The notes beneath the pieces were generated by a model. That model had not been told where the DNA came from and did not search any database. It saw nothing but the letters and a program-made list of their open reading frames with translations. Below, one piece after another: positions 37,600 through 49,409 of a stretch of 64,000 nucleotides of DNA (the stretch's first letter is position 1; every line of letters starts with the position of its first letter). The position numbers and the translations under genes were made by a program. Source of the stretch: Phytoseiulus persimilis (Eukaryota > Arthropoda > Arachnida > Mesostigmata > Phytoseiidae); assembly GCA_037576195.1 (NCBI GenBank), contig CM075101.1, positions 15,190,001 to 15,254,000 on the forward strand, in the 5' to 3' direction.

Positions 37600-39229
37600 C
37601 TTGTGGCACCTGTTCGTGGAGAGTCAGCTTGTTCTTTGCTCGTCCCGGCCTGTCGGTCGACGGTCGTCTCTTTTTTTTTGTGCGCTAGACCAGTGCCACA
37701 GCGGCGACGACTTCCTCCATGTCCTCAACCCGGTGCCAGTGGTCGTCTCAGCACCGACCGCGGCTCTCTGTCTGATTCTCTCACATACTCTCCTATTGAT
37801 GATGATGCTAATGCCGATGCCCCGTAGAGCGGAGAGAGGGCAGTCTCGTGGCCTGCAGCCAGATTTGTTCCTCTTCGAGAGCAGCCAAGGTGTTCTCCGC
37901 AGAATCTTCCTTCCACTTGAGCTTCTTTGGAAATGGGCAGTCCCTTCCGTCTCTGTCCCGATACTCAGCAGAGTTTGAGCCGGATTCCGTGAAGCGGCGC
38001 GCAGGACCAGCAACCGAATTCCTCGTCGCCTCCAGTGATTCCTCGCGAGTGATCCCGCTGTCATCATCGGCGCGGTTCGATCGCCGCCGCCGTTCCAGCG
38101 AGTTTTGTTCAGCTCGGGAACGTGAGACTCGCGCCCCTGTTCTGCGGGGAGCGCCCATCGTCTATCGCTACCGCCGCTCGGCCCGGAAGTGCCGGAGTGG
38201 AAGTTCGTTCGCGTGTTCGGCGAAAATCACGCCAAGAGTGGCTCGCTAGGTGGATAACCAACGACGACCGCCACCGCCGCCGCTCGAGAACCGTTACCAG
38301 CGCCGCTACTACGAATTCTACTACGAGTGAGTTCGTTTCATTGAGTTCGAGCGGTGCCGTGCTCGGAGTTCCGATCTCGGACCTACCGACAGAGCGCGCG
38401 TGCGTGCGTGCGAGCGAGCGACCAACCGACAGAGCGAGAGGCGTTACGAAGAGAGACAGGCGGCCGGACGGACTTTTTGAGCCGGAGGAGCCGAACTGGA
38501 AGGTTGAGGGATGTGCGCCTGAGACGGGAAGGAGTAGCGGAGGATCAGGAGAACGGCCGCGCTGGCAGCGGCAGCAACAAGTAGTTTTATCTCGTTCCTG
38601 CCGGGGTCTTGCTCCTCGTCGAAGACGGGCGCATCGACGCCGGACAGACGCACCGACAGACAGAGAGCAAGGCGCACCGGCCGACGTACCGACGGACCAC
38701 CGGACGATTCAGACGGAAAAACGGACGGCGATCTCAGCCGTGGAGAGTACGCTGGAGTGACGTCACGCTCGAGGAGCGAGAGGTCTTCGAGTTTGTGAAT
38801 GAATCCGTGACGTCGACGCTACTACGATCTTCTGATTGGTCGGTTGTGCGGTGTGCGTGCCCATTGAAGAGACTCACTCTGCGTGCTCGAAGCCGCTGAA
38901 CGCAAGCTCCATTCTGTTCCGAGCCGGTGCTGGTTCGACAACGATCCACAAGTCCCCGGAGCGAGCAGCAGATCCAGTCCACCAGTGCAGCAGAGTCGGA
39001 CGACCCGCTCGAGAATACTCCTGAAAGTTCCTCGGACAGCGCTCAACTCGCTCCCCATTGACATTTGCTCCATTCGTTGTCAAGTGTCAGGAGAGTGACA
39101 ACGCAGCGAACTAGCGGCTCGAGCGACCGATCGATCGAGTGCCGGTACCGTGTGGGAACCGTTGCCGACAAGTGTGATTTCTACTCACGCCAACGGATCC
39201 CGTTACGGGTTGATGAAATCTCGGTGAAC
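37600..39229 (+). promoter_or_regulatory. Egr promoter and 5' leader region (inferred)
   Basis: A G+C-rich stretch just upstream of the first Egr ATG. It contains a perfect CRE at 38758-38765, an inverted CCAAT box (ATTGG) at 38835-38839, and runs of GCGA/GACC tetranucleotides near 38400-38430 and 38640-38710. An in-frame stop at 39059-39061 separates the Egr frame from anything upstream, and several out-of-frame ATGs lie in the presumed leader (for example just before 39230). No TATA box is evident and the transcription start cannot be placed. A + strand frame of 212 codons at 38122-38760 is Arg-rich and looks like a by-product of G+C content, not a gene. Confidence 0.45.
38758..38765. promoter_or_regulatory. 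Full CRE palindrome (TGACGTCA)
   Basis: Exact eight-base cAMP-response element, about 470 bp upstream of the Egr ATG, with a half-site-like TGACGTCG near 38807. CREB-family control through such sites is known for vertebrate EGR genes. Its function here is inference. Confidence 0.6.
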
Positions 39230-39506
39230 ATGATTATGGACGTAGTCGATATGTTGCCGCACGGCTTCCGTCAGCGCGCCCTGGCTTCGTCTCAGGCACC
39301 GGAGCTCTTATGTACTTTTAGTTTGAGTTTCGACAGTATCCGTCCAAGTCCTCTGATATCGGGAGCCGGTGCCCTGGCGCTTCAAGCGGCCGCGACGGCC
39401 GAAGGGAAGGACGATGTCCCTTTGAACACTCCTGCGGCAACATCCGGAGAGGCTGTGACATTCTTCGCTTCGGAGGCCGTCATTTCGGACCCGGTACCCA
39501 TAACAG
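39230..39506 (+). CDS. Egr: Egr coding exon 1 (N terminus)
   Basis: ATG at 39230 (A at -3), with a second in-frame ATG at 39236. The nearest upstream in-frame stop is at 39059. The exon encodes 92 residues beginning MIMDVVDMLPHGFRQRAL, then an Ala/Pro/Ser-rich low-complexity region. It ends at CAG|GTGAGT, leaving one base (G, phase 1). The open frame continues beyond the donor to 39853, but the consensus donor and the shift to Arg-rich sequence argue that this is intron. N-terminal parts of EGR proteins evolve fast, so homology gives no help here. The assignment rests on position, phase and the strong donor. An alternative first exon elsewhere in the 5' region is possible. Confidence 0.65.
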
Positions 39507-42500
39507 GTGAGTGTACGGAGAACAGCTCGAAAGAGGAGTTTTCCAGGTTTTCGAACGTCGACAAGACCAGCTGGAACCGAAAACGTCGCCCTGCATGGGC
39601 TAAACTTTTCCCTAGTATGGTCAGAGGCGATCGGCGGGGGATCGAGGGACTTGTTCCGCACCATACAGCCGCGTCTAGAAATCTTCAGCATCAAAGACTG
39701 TTGAGAAGATCGATGTTTCGTTCAACGGGGAATCAGAACGGAACTTCCCCAAGTTTTCCCGCGATGTCGGGCGCCGAGGGAGGGTTTAACCATGCTCGGG
39801 AATGGTTTGCTCATGGGATCATGTGGATGATCCAGTTGTGCGGCTCGTTTTGACGAGCGTCTGGAGACATTATGGGAAATTAGTTTTTTCTCCTCTCTCC
39901 GAAGCCTGCTGCTCACTGTTTCACAATGGTTCGGGACACTGACCGCCCACGGTATTGAGGTCCACCGGTGATGAACGAGACCTTCCTCTCTCGGGTTCGT
40001 TCTCGAGAATTTCTACTATCGGCGGTGCTTCTCTGGGATTGCTTCCAGATGCTCCGAATGTCGAACGACTCGTTCTGAGCCCCTTCCGCGACGACGAACA
40101 GCCAACAAAAATAAGTGTCCGCTGTTTCCTTGTCGCGATCGCTGAGACGCGTGCTCGTGGACGTGGCATTTCGACCAAGCTGTCCGAGCAGACATCATGC
40201 GAGACTTGGACAACATTACCGGTCGACCGACTAAAAATATCCTCGACGCGCGCCCTTGTGTCTAATACATGTACGTCCGTCCGTTGGACCGTGGCCGACC
40301 ATCGTCGTCGTTGTAACGTGCGTAACGTACAGGAGTTTCAGTTCCTAGAAAAATGAACCTGTACGGAGGTTACCACTTGTTGCTCGGCGGGTGCGATGGT
40401 CTGCCCTTTCCCATGCCACACACAGCAGGCCCGAGCTCTAGTCTGCTTCGGCTGGCGGATGGATGCAGCGCCGCCGATCGTGCACGCGCTCCACAAGTTC
40501 GGAGAAAACCAGGGAAGAAATCTTTTATTCTTTCGAGCTGACACCCTTCATGCCTTCGAAGGTGCATTTCGGAGAGACGGAGATTCCAGCTCGAAGTTTC
40601 CTTATCGCCTTCCGTCGATACAACGACCTTTTGACCGCACTTTGCTGGGTATTCATTCCTCCACATCGATGGGCGAAAGCCTGAAAGCTTCCGCTATGAG
40701 ATTGAACGCTCTCACTCTTGAGACCGGTGTTCGGGGCGATGCGAGTGACCACAGTTGTAAAGTGTGGAAGTATTCGCGGAGGCTTGAATGGAGAGTCGCT
40801 TGAATGGAGTGGCAAACCCTGAATTAGACGTAGGCGTGCTACAATGTATGCGGGCGGCTTCGCTCTCCTGATCCCTCTGGAGCGAATTGCGAGGATGATT
40901 CAGGAACACACGGCGATCCCTGACCGCTATCAGATACTCCTGGAAGAGTCCACTCTTACTCTCCTGAGGACACTTAGTCCATACTACTAGTGCTGTTTCC
41001 CAGATTTCTTCTTTCCGGGCCCGAGGACATAATGACCGTCCTCGGCCCAGTTGGCGGTTGGGGGGCGGGGACCTCTTTTAGAGAGAGGACAAGGGGACAA
41101 GAAAAAATTGGGGCCCATTAAACTTATCACTCAAAGAGCCAATCCCACGACGCTCCCTCACCCCGACGAAGGCTGCAGGAATATGAGGAGCGGCGCTTCT
41201 CTTGAGAGTCTTGTGTAGTCGCCGAACCTTATTCGCAGATTTGAGGAATAGGCGGTCCAAAGAACCACGTTTGACCCACTAGTTTCGGAGTTTCATCCGA
41301 CTCGGGAACGGCATCGACAATTTTTCCCTTGGAAATAGTGATCCGTCCACGAAAACCACTGCTTCGGCAGCTGCGCTTGTTCACACGTGCCTGATCGTGA
41401 CAATAGAGTAATTTGATAGCTCGCTCCAACGAACCTAGGGTAACTTTTTTCGGTACGATTTCACGCTGAGCGGAGCAGACTCCATCCGGCAGTTGGAACA
41501 CCTAGAAGGAGAGAGCCACCTGAACACTTCGAGGGAGCTTGTTCCAGGAAGGCTCATCGTATCTTGAAGTTGCCGATCCTCTTTTTGCTGCGCTCGGTTG
41601 AGATGATCCGTAGTTCTCCCCTTCGAGCTCTCGGACCGATTACGCTGACGGTGGTGTCTCAACAAAGCCTTTCTGCTGCGAATGTTCTCTGAATGTTGTC
41701 GAAAATGCTGGAAGACCCTCATCGCAGCTGTTTGATAACATGCTGATGAACGTGAGCCGGAGTTGTCAAAGAAGAAACAGAGTAACGCAGTGATTCAATA
41801 GTTTCATCATGCTGGGAGCGGCTCTCCCGACTTGGCGAATCGACAACAAGTGTTGTTTTCGTAGCCGCTGACGTCACTGTGCTCTTCCTCTCGCGGAGAA
41901 GGAGGAGGGTAGCCGCCGCCGCACGACGACGACGGGCCCTCAAGAGAGGAACGTCCTTCATCCAGTTTCAGAACTCGGCTCATTTTCGTTCTCCAGGAGG
42001 GCTCTCGCTCCGTTCGCGACCCGCGTCAACTTTCCCAGTTGATAGGAGCGCTTGGAGTTCATGGACGAATACAGTGTGTCCCACTCTGAGGGTATACTGA
42101 GGGATTGGATCATAATTGACGGGATGAACTTCATTTCTGGTAGCCTGCTCGAGGTACCTGTCACGTCCGGTATCTCATTCGGTGATTTTCTTCAAAATTT
42201 TGATCTGAAATCGGCGACGACTTCCGCGTCAATATGTCACCGGCCGGAACTGACAGATTCGTTGTTACTTAACGGTTTTATGACACTCCAAGAACGAGGA
42301 AAACTGAGTCAGGACCCAAAAACAGGACCAGACCAGCATCGCCCGAGCGCCGCGGTCCCTGGTGAGCACGCCAAAATATGAATCACTGGTGCAGCTGCCG
42401 CCGACACGGTGGCAACGGCAGTGGCCGCTGCTTCAGAGCCATCAGGGCTTGTCGCCCTCCGCGAGAGCGGACTCACATTCCAAAGCAAGGGCCTGTCCAT

Positions 42501-45500
42501 CGTGTTCGTTCCTCTTCGCTTCTATCGGAATGAGCGGAAGAAATACCGAGCTGGACTTCTCCGGTGTGATCGACTTCCGGGCGTGTGCTCCACGTGCGTT
42601 ACAGTAGCACGCGGATAAGCAGCGTTCGTCTCCGGATGGATTTCCAGAGCATACGAGAGTCTCAAAAAAGTGTTGGGAGTGCGGGATTCGAGCGTTGAAT
42701 TTCCATCGAGGCATCCGAGAGAAGTTCCGATCACTCTGAATTTATTTCGCGATTCCGCTTCTGTTTTCGTTAGCGTGGGTGGAGCATCCTGAAGAGCGCA
42801 CGGGAAACACGGTAGATATCTCTCCAATTGTATCTTGTGGCGTATTTGATTCGAAACATCGATTGAAACTTGGAACTGCTCCTCTGAATTCGAATTTCCC
42901 TCCGATATCCGTGGAATCATCAGATCTCACCTATGCGGTGTCGGCAGGTGTTGATCGTCGAGGAGCCTTCCATTTGGGAAATTTCGCAACAGTTACTTGT
43001 TGGTCATGTTCGTGATTCTCTCGTCCTGTGGTCGGGGAGCTCCTCGCCGGCGTGCTCACTCGTATGGCGCTTTGAGTGTTCGACTCGGCTTCTCGGTACT
43101 TGGCGGGCCCATCGTTCGGGTGGCGGGTCGGAGCCAATCTGGGCCGATGCCCCATACAGAAATATTATCGTTGACAGTGAAGCAAAGACAGAGAGAGAGA
43201 GTCAGGGATAGCAAAGGAGAGTGAGTTGACCTGAGCTCGTTGGAAGAAAGTAGCGAGCTTTCTTGTTCGAGCCCGACCAGGTATCGACAGGGCTGTGACA
43301 AGGCTGTGACAGAATATCCATTCGCTGGCTCGTTCGTCCGTTTGCTTGGTCGGTCGCCGATTCGATGGGTCGTTGAGGTCGGCCCCATCCTCGACAAACC
43401 GAGCTTTGAGGAAACCAGCAGTACCTCCTATGAAAATACAATGTCTTTCAGGCGATCTCCTACTGTGCTGCCCCGGCTAGCCGGCGGCCGACTAGCGAGC
43501 CAACTGTGCGGCCACCGTGTTTGCCGACGGCCACGGCGCCGCGGCCGTTGTCAACTAGATGCATTTTTAAGTGGAGAGATGCTCTCACACCGCAGCAAAA
43601 AAACAAAAAAATAACTAAAGCCCGGCTTGAATGATGACGACAGACCCTCTCACACTGGCCTGCCTCAGTTCCGCTTACTTCGAGTCGTTCGCCAGGCTGG
43701 CGATGAGCTCACTCAAAATCGGGGTGAGGAAAGTCAGAGTTCACCGCTGGGTGGATCAGAAAGATTCTGAACAGATGAAGGAAAGTCATGGACAGCCTCG
43801 TCTAAACGACGAATCGGGAGAGGGAAGCGGTTCCATGACGGAGGACGTTTTTTTCTTGATATTTCGCCTGTTTTCCCCTCTTTGGAGCCCGTTCCGAATG
43901 TAAATGATCTGGCATCCGACGAGATCATCTGAAACGAGAGCAGAGATCTGACGTTATCCAGAATGGATAGGAATCAGCACTCGTTCGAATCTCAGAGGTG
44001 GGAAATGTATTGGAATTTTCTGTCAGCCCGAACTCCTCTGTGGAGGGTCTGCTTGACCTCGTGGCCAAGTCGACTCAGTTGTGAGCTCTCTTGCTTGCTC
44101 GAGCGAACGAGCCAGTGAGCGAGTTCTGGCTGACCTTGCTGCTTCTGTGGTGAGGCCTCGATCGCAGCGGGCAAATCAGTTTGTCTGACTGGGGGAACAA
44201 GGCCCAAGAGGTTGAATAGAGCCGGAGTCGCCGTCTGATGCCCAGGAGCAACAGAGGGGATCCCTCCATTAGCCCGGAGGAGGTTGAATCGCAAGCGGTC
44301 CTCCACCATGGTTTTGCCGGAACAAACGTGTTTGAAGGGTATCGTGAGCTCCTCCGATGGCGGTGTTCTCTACGTCAATGGATTCGCTCATTGCTCCGAG
44401 CTCGAACACTGCTCGGCGCGATGAACGCACCGCTTGCGTGAGCAACAGGTTCGTTCGGCCGACCGAACGAACGTGCCTTCCCGGATGGTCTTGAGGAAAA
44501 GTCGTGACACGGTATGCCGTCCCCGGGTGCAGTGAATCAGAGAGAGAGAGAAGTCTAGGTGATTTCGGTGTTCCTGTCTGTGTAGTATTTTCTTAGTGTC
44601 TTAGCCTCATCTCTCTGGGACAACAACAACTGTGACCTAGTCTTTTATTGTTATTGGCTTAAGCCTTAGAGGCAGCTAGAAGACGACGCCGACGACGACA
44701 AAGACCACGATGACGATGAAGAAGCCGTCGACTGCAGGAAAAGGGAGGAAAAAAGATCAGCTAGAACTTCTGAGCTGTGCTCCTGGCTGTCATATCGGCA
44801 AATGACACCAGTTTCAAGCTCGATGCTGATGTGCGTGGATCTCGGTTCCGAGCCCTTCGCTCTCATCTCCATTTCCGACAGAAAAGGAGAAAGGAAAAAA
44901 AGATACAGTTGAACCGAAACGTTTCAGCGATATTATCAGTCTTCGTCACATTCCTCGTTGTATCGAGAAGTTTACCGGCGTGAAACGCTGCAAGTTCCGA
45001 ACGGAATTTCAGGTATCGGCGCCTCGAAGCCGTATTTGAGCTCGGGCTCCGGAAAATCGAAATCTCGGTATCCGAAGCAGAGGGGCTCGGTATCCCGCCG
45101 CTTGCGTGGCGCGAACGGAGCCGAGTCGAACCGAAGCCTGGCGATCGGATGGCTTCGGGTCGACAAAGCACGGATCGGGCTCTGGCAACTCCGGTTGGAC
45201 CAAAAGGAGCTTATGTTATATTTGCAAGTTGGAATGGCTCTTAGTGGCTTCTCGGGTAGCAACAAAAGAGGGCGTTTCTAGACGGAGTCCACTGGTTCGC
45301 CAATTAGTCGACGAGCCAGGGTGTTACAGCTTGAATGGATAAATAAAGCCACAAGAATAAAGATACGATCTGCCACTGCCACGCCTCCCATTGCTCGCTG
45401 GTGTTGTTGTTGTTCCGACGCTCGGCGAATAAGTGAAGTGATGTTATAACGAACGACGATCGGGGAAAAGAAAAAAAATCACAAGCAACGAAATCCACAG

Positions 45501-48500
45501 CGGTAATGGTCGAGACAATGGCGAGCTCGCTTGCAGCCGAACGAACAGCTCGCTCAGGGGAGAAGTGACCAATTTACGATTGGGAAGCAACGCCTCACAG
45601 GGTTCTGCATCATTCTTTTTGTTCCCTCCTGGCGACGGACGCTGCTCGCTCCCGTCCATCGCCGACGTTCCGATGAAATCGAAGCGATTAATGAAGTTAG
45701 CGATGACGGCAGCTGCGATGATGGTGTTGCCGATGCGGCTGTCATACGTACCGGTAATAATCCTAACGGAAAAACGTCTCCCCCACACGACGAATGTATA
45801 TTTATGAGATGAAACCACGCCGACACGAATGCAGATAGACACGGCAGTCAGCGACCGGATGAATGGACGATCCGGATGGATCGACGTGGAACGCGTGCCG
45901 ACGTCAACGTGCACATGCGAGCACGCACAGGGCACTCGGGAAGCCGATCCTGAACCGGATACCCGACTGTTTCCCTGCTTACTCGCGGCTCCGGAGAAAC
46001 GATTGCCGTTTGGTTAGAGTCCCGATTTTCCTCGCCGAGGTTATCGAAGTGATGATGATCTGTTCGAGGAATGAATTCTGATTCAACGACAATATGGCGG
46101 CCTCGCCCGGGATCGATAGTTCTACGCTGAGGAATTCTGTAACCGATTTCGAGTTCCGTGCCGGTGGGAGGTATTATTACGGTTATTTTCCCTATTGCTC
46201 CTGATGCGACCATTGAGGGCATTCATTGCCACAGAGCACGCGAGCTCAGCAATTCGATATTGTTTTCAGCGGGGGTGAGCCATCAACGGCTCGCGGCGAG
46301 CGAAATGTCTAGATGTTCCATTCATTGTACCTCCACTCCTGAGACGGATGCTCCGACCTTCTTGGCGGCAGTCGGTGGTTCAGACGGATGCACTTGTTGC
46401 AAGAGGAGAAAGTTCAAATTTCCCATCGGATTCGGTTTTCGAGAACGGATGGTTGAATGGAACGATAGTTTTTTCCCTCTGCCCAGAATAAACTTCCCTT
46501 TCCGGTCAGCCCGCACTGAACCAGCCGCAGATACAGATGTATTCGAGCCGTTCGATTGATGTGACCGCGGCCAGTTCTGTGGGATGGGCTGTTCGCCATT
46601 TAGCAATGTTCCGTTGTCGAGGACCTAACTCTGCTTCCAGAACAACGCGGATTTTCCCGCAACAGAACTCGCCGAGAACAGTTCCCGGAGATTTCCGAGC
46701 AGCAACTTCCAACGTCACGAATCCGCGAGGCCAGCCGACGAGGGGGAGAAGGCAAAGAGCTTAGGGTACTGTCGACAGTCGGTGTTTATTGAACTCGGGG
46801 TTTCGGGTGATCTGAGAAGGCAGGCGTACGGGCGAGCGAGCTGGGTGTCGGACGAGCTGAAAGCGAAGCAGTCCGCGACTTATAGGAAATACCCCGACAG
46901 GGAAACTAACGAGAGGCAGCGCTCTCGTCCATCCGATCGATGCATTCAGCCGGTCATCTATCTCTAGCACGGAGCCAACGAGCCGTGTCACGACCAGTCA
47001 CATCAGCTTCATTCCTACGCCCACTGCACATAATTTGCACCTCCGGAGGGAGGGAGGGAGGACCGTCGTCAACATGACCCACATCGCTCTACATTGGTGA
47101 CAACAATCTACGGCGGATAAGAAAGCTGTTCCTCGCGCGTCGATGATCGTTCCGGCGCCGCTCAGCGGAGAACACTTCAAAATTGAAGAGAACGCGAAAA
47201 ACGCTCTCGGCGTCGATGGAGGAGATCCAGAGTGGGCCCGGAGAGACGACGAATGTCGACGCCGCAGCGAGCCGACGGTAACGTCCGCTGTGAAACGATG
47301 ATTTGTGACGGCGGTCATTGACGATTTCCATTTATAAATCCAAAGGAAGGCAAGCCGAGCCCAACTCGGAGCGTCTCAAATTGCGCGTTCACATTCTGCA
47401 ATTGCAGTCGGCTGCTGCTCGAGCGAAGTGCAACTTGCACGAGCGTTGTCCGAATGACCGAAGAGGTTGCTGACTCCCATCGGGTCTCCCAACATACATA
47501 CATATCTTCCCGCTCGCTCGCTCAGCGACGCACGTCTTTTATCAAATGGGCCAAAAAATGACCGAGCCATTTTAATCGGCTGCTCGCTCGCTTGCTTGCT
47601 TCAAGTATTCATGCAAATGTTTCTGCACGTTGAAGTGAACGAACTTCGTGGGCGCCGATAAATGGGTGAGACCGCACCACAGCCGCCGACGGACGGCACC
47701 GTTTGCCAGGAGAAGATCAACAGCCACGCTTGGGTCCTGGGTACGACGGCTTGCAGCGCACAGTTTACTCGAACTGGAACAGAACATTTGCCCGCCCGCT
47801 CACTTGCTCGAAGCTGCGAAGAGACTTTCCCGGTTCTCACGATTCGCGATCGCTCCTGGGCTCTACAGGATCTTCAGTTACCCTGCGAGGAAGCGGAATT
47901 AGCCCGAATCGATGTTTCCATCGATGCAGGCAGAGGATTCACTCAGGCAAAGAAACTCTCGCCGGTCTCTGGGATGCTCCACTCTCTTCCAACCGAGAGT
48001 AAGATTTGAATCCACAAGTTTTGCCGAAATCAAAGATGGCATCTTCTTGAAGGTCCAGCAGCCCTGACGGAACTCGAACACGGATCGGTTCTCAATGCTC
48101 GTTTGCCCGGAAAGCTCGTTCGCAGATCCGAGCGTGCGTGTATCAGCACGTTACCATTGAAAATCTACGGCGAGGAACGGCTGCAGCCCTCTGGAGATTT
48201 CGAAGTTCTGACCTCCGTTCTTCCGCAGAATTTCCTTCCTCGAGGGCGCTCTTGCTAAAACATCGATTCGCTCGCGTCTGCCGCCGGCGCGGCTGCCGCT
48301 TGCGGCATCTTGATGCTCCTGGTGCTCCTTGCGGGCGGTACCAAGCATTCTCATTCTCGTGTTGTCTCTTTCCCGGCGGGCGGGTCTTTGCGGCAGTCGC
48401 GCGCGATCTGTCCGACAACCAGACCGATTGAGAATCCGGCCGCATGAGGCCGCATTGCTGCTCGACGCGGCCTGACAGCAGTGAAGTGAGGTGCACATCA

Positions 48501-48723
48501 CTCGAAATCGAGTCAACTTCGGCAACATCGACTTCATCGACGACGACAAGCTGTGCCCAGTGATTCAAGAGCAAAACGGAGGTTCACTCGTCAATGAGTG
48601 ACAACAGTGCGTGGATAGTCTCTTTGGTCCGCAAGTGACTGGAAGAATCGACGACTGACTGCAAGTCGACGAGCTGACTCGGATAAGGGAAGAACTCTGC
48701 CTCTGTGCGAACGGGAAGTTCAG
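39507..48723 (+). other. Egr: Egr intron 1
   Basis: About 9.2 kb with no supportable nested gene. It contains a perfect CRE (TGACGTCA) at 41869-41876, a CGCCCACGG near-match to the EGR site at 39947-39955, and a short inverted repeat at 44449-44472. GA and GAC/GGGA simple repeats lie near 43191-43201, 44690-44700 and 47049-47061. Open frames up to 163 codons (for example - strand 45935-45444) have no splice or homology support. Confidence 0.6.
44449..44472. repeat. Short perfect inverted repeat in Egr intron 1
   Basis: Arms GTTCGTTCGG and CCGAACGAAC, ten bases each and perfectly complementary, separated by four bases. It could form a small hairpin in the nascent transcript. No similarity to a known microRNA is seen. 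Confidence 0.8.
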
Positions 48724-49047
48724 CGGTTGTTCTCTTCGATCCTTTCGGTCCCTTGACAAGTGCCATCCTGGTGCTCCAGAGTGGAGTCGAGACGATGCCG
48801 CTGGCGCCGGTGAAGAGCGAAGGTGAAATTTGGTCTCCGCCTTCGCCGGTCGTCGTCTCAGCCCGCGGCCACCTCGGCTCGAAAAGTCCACCTCAACTCC
48901 CAGTAGATATGTGGAGATCTTCAAATGGATACTCCTCGTGGAGCGATATGGTTCTCATGGACTCCCAGGAGACGGAGGAGCTTCTTCTGCTCGGCGGCAT
49001 GCAGTCGGGACGGTGTGGATCTCTTCAGGGCCTTTCAGGAGGATACG
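48724..49047 (+). CDS. Egr: Egr coding exon 2
   Basis: The 3' part is clearly coding: an acidic, Ser/Pro-rich region containing MPLAPVKSEGEIWSPPSP and then DSQETEELLLLGGMQSG, ending at G|GTATGA in phase 1, which fits exon 3. The 5' boundary is uncertain. Exon 1 leaves one base, so the acceptor must be in phase 1. AAGTTCAG ending at 48723 fits, as does the AG ending at 48786, whereas the more canonical GCTCCAG ending at 48779 is out of phase. An internal ATG at 48795 could start a shorter product of about 534 residues from a second promoter, recalling the alternative isoforms known for Drosophila stripe. The acidic Leu-rich stretch could be an activation segment (inference). Confidence 0.75.
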
Positions 49048-49395
49048 GTATGATTTTTCCCCGATTTTCGCTCACTACTTGCCTCACTCGTTTTCGTAAT
49101 GACCGCGACCAAGGCTCGTTCCGGCCAACCAGCCGGCCAGCCAGCTGACTCGACGGCCAACTACATCTCTCGGCCTCTCGGCTACCTGTTAAAGTAGAAC
49201 TCTTATTTCTCAGACCACCTGTACAAGTAGATCTACAAATCTTCGTGACCATGTGTCAGCAGTGCCTAGAGATTAAGTACACAGGCGAGCCCACAAGCTT
49301 TCGCTACTAAGTTTCCAAGTGGATGCTCGCATGTAGGCGGTAATTTCTGAGAGCTAGCTGGTAGAACTCCGCAGTTTCGAAGACGCGTCACGGAC

Positions 49396-49409
49396 GGGGG
49401 GGGGGGGGG
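49396..49409. repeat. Homopolymer G run
   Basis: Fourteen consecutive G bases within Egr intron 2. Its length may be uncertain because such runs are hard to sequence. Confidence 0.9.

Larger units (their letters stand above)
17380..37600. other. No gene assigned
   Basis: Twenty kilobases in which I can support no gene. Competing open frames occur throughout. Those at 19.7-20.8 kb and 31.1-32.4 kb look most protein-like, but several frames are equally plausible and their junction phases do not fit. Features seen: a CAGA/GCAA tetranucleotide tract near 26871-26897, a GT microsatellite at 29306-29322, a CA microsatellite at 34616-34630, a CATC/ATCC run near 20908-20921, and an exact EGR-type site at 33985-33993. 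It could be the upstream regulatory landscape of the Egr gene, but that is inference. Confidence 0.45.

Noticed and set aside
38122-38760. A 212-codon + strand open frame upstream of Egr.
   Set aside because: It is Arg/Pro/Ser-rich, lies in G+C-rich tetranucleotide-repeat DNA and contains the CRE. It is better explained as leader or promoter sequence with few stops.
39507-39853. Continuation of the Egr exon 1 frame beyond its donor.
   Set aside because: The consensus GTGAGT donor, the phase match to exon 2 and the change in composition indicate intron, although a retained-intron isoform cannot be excluded.
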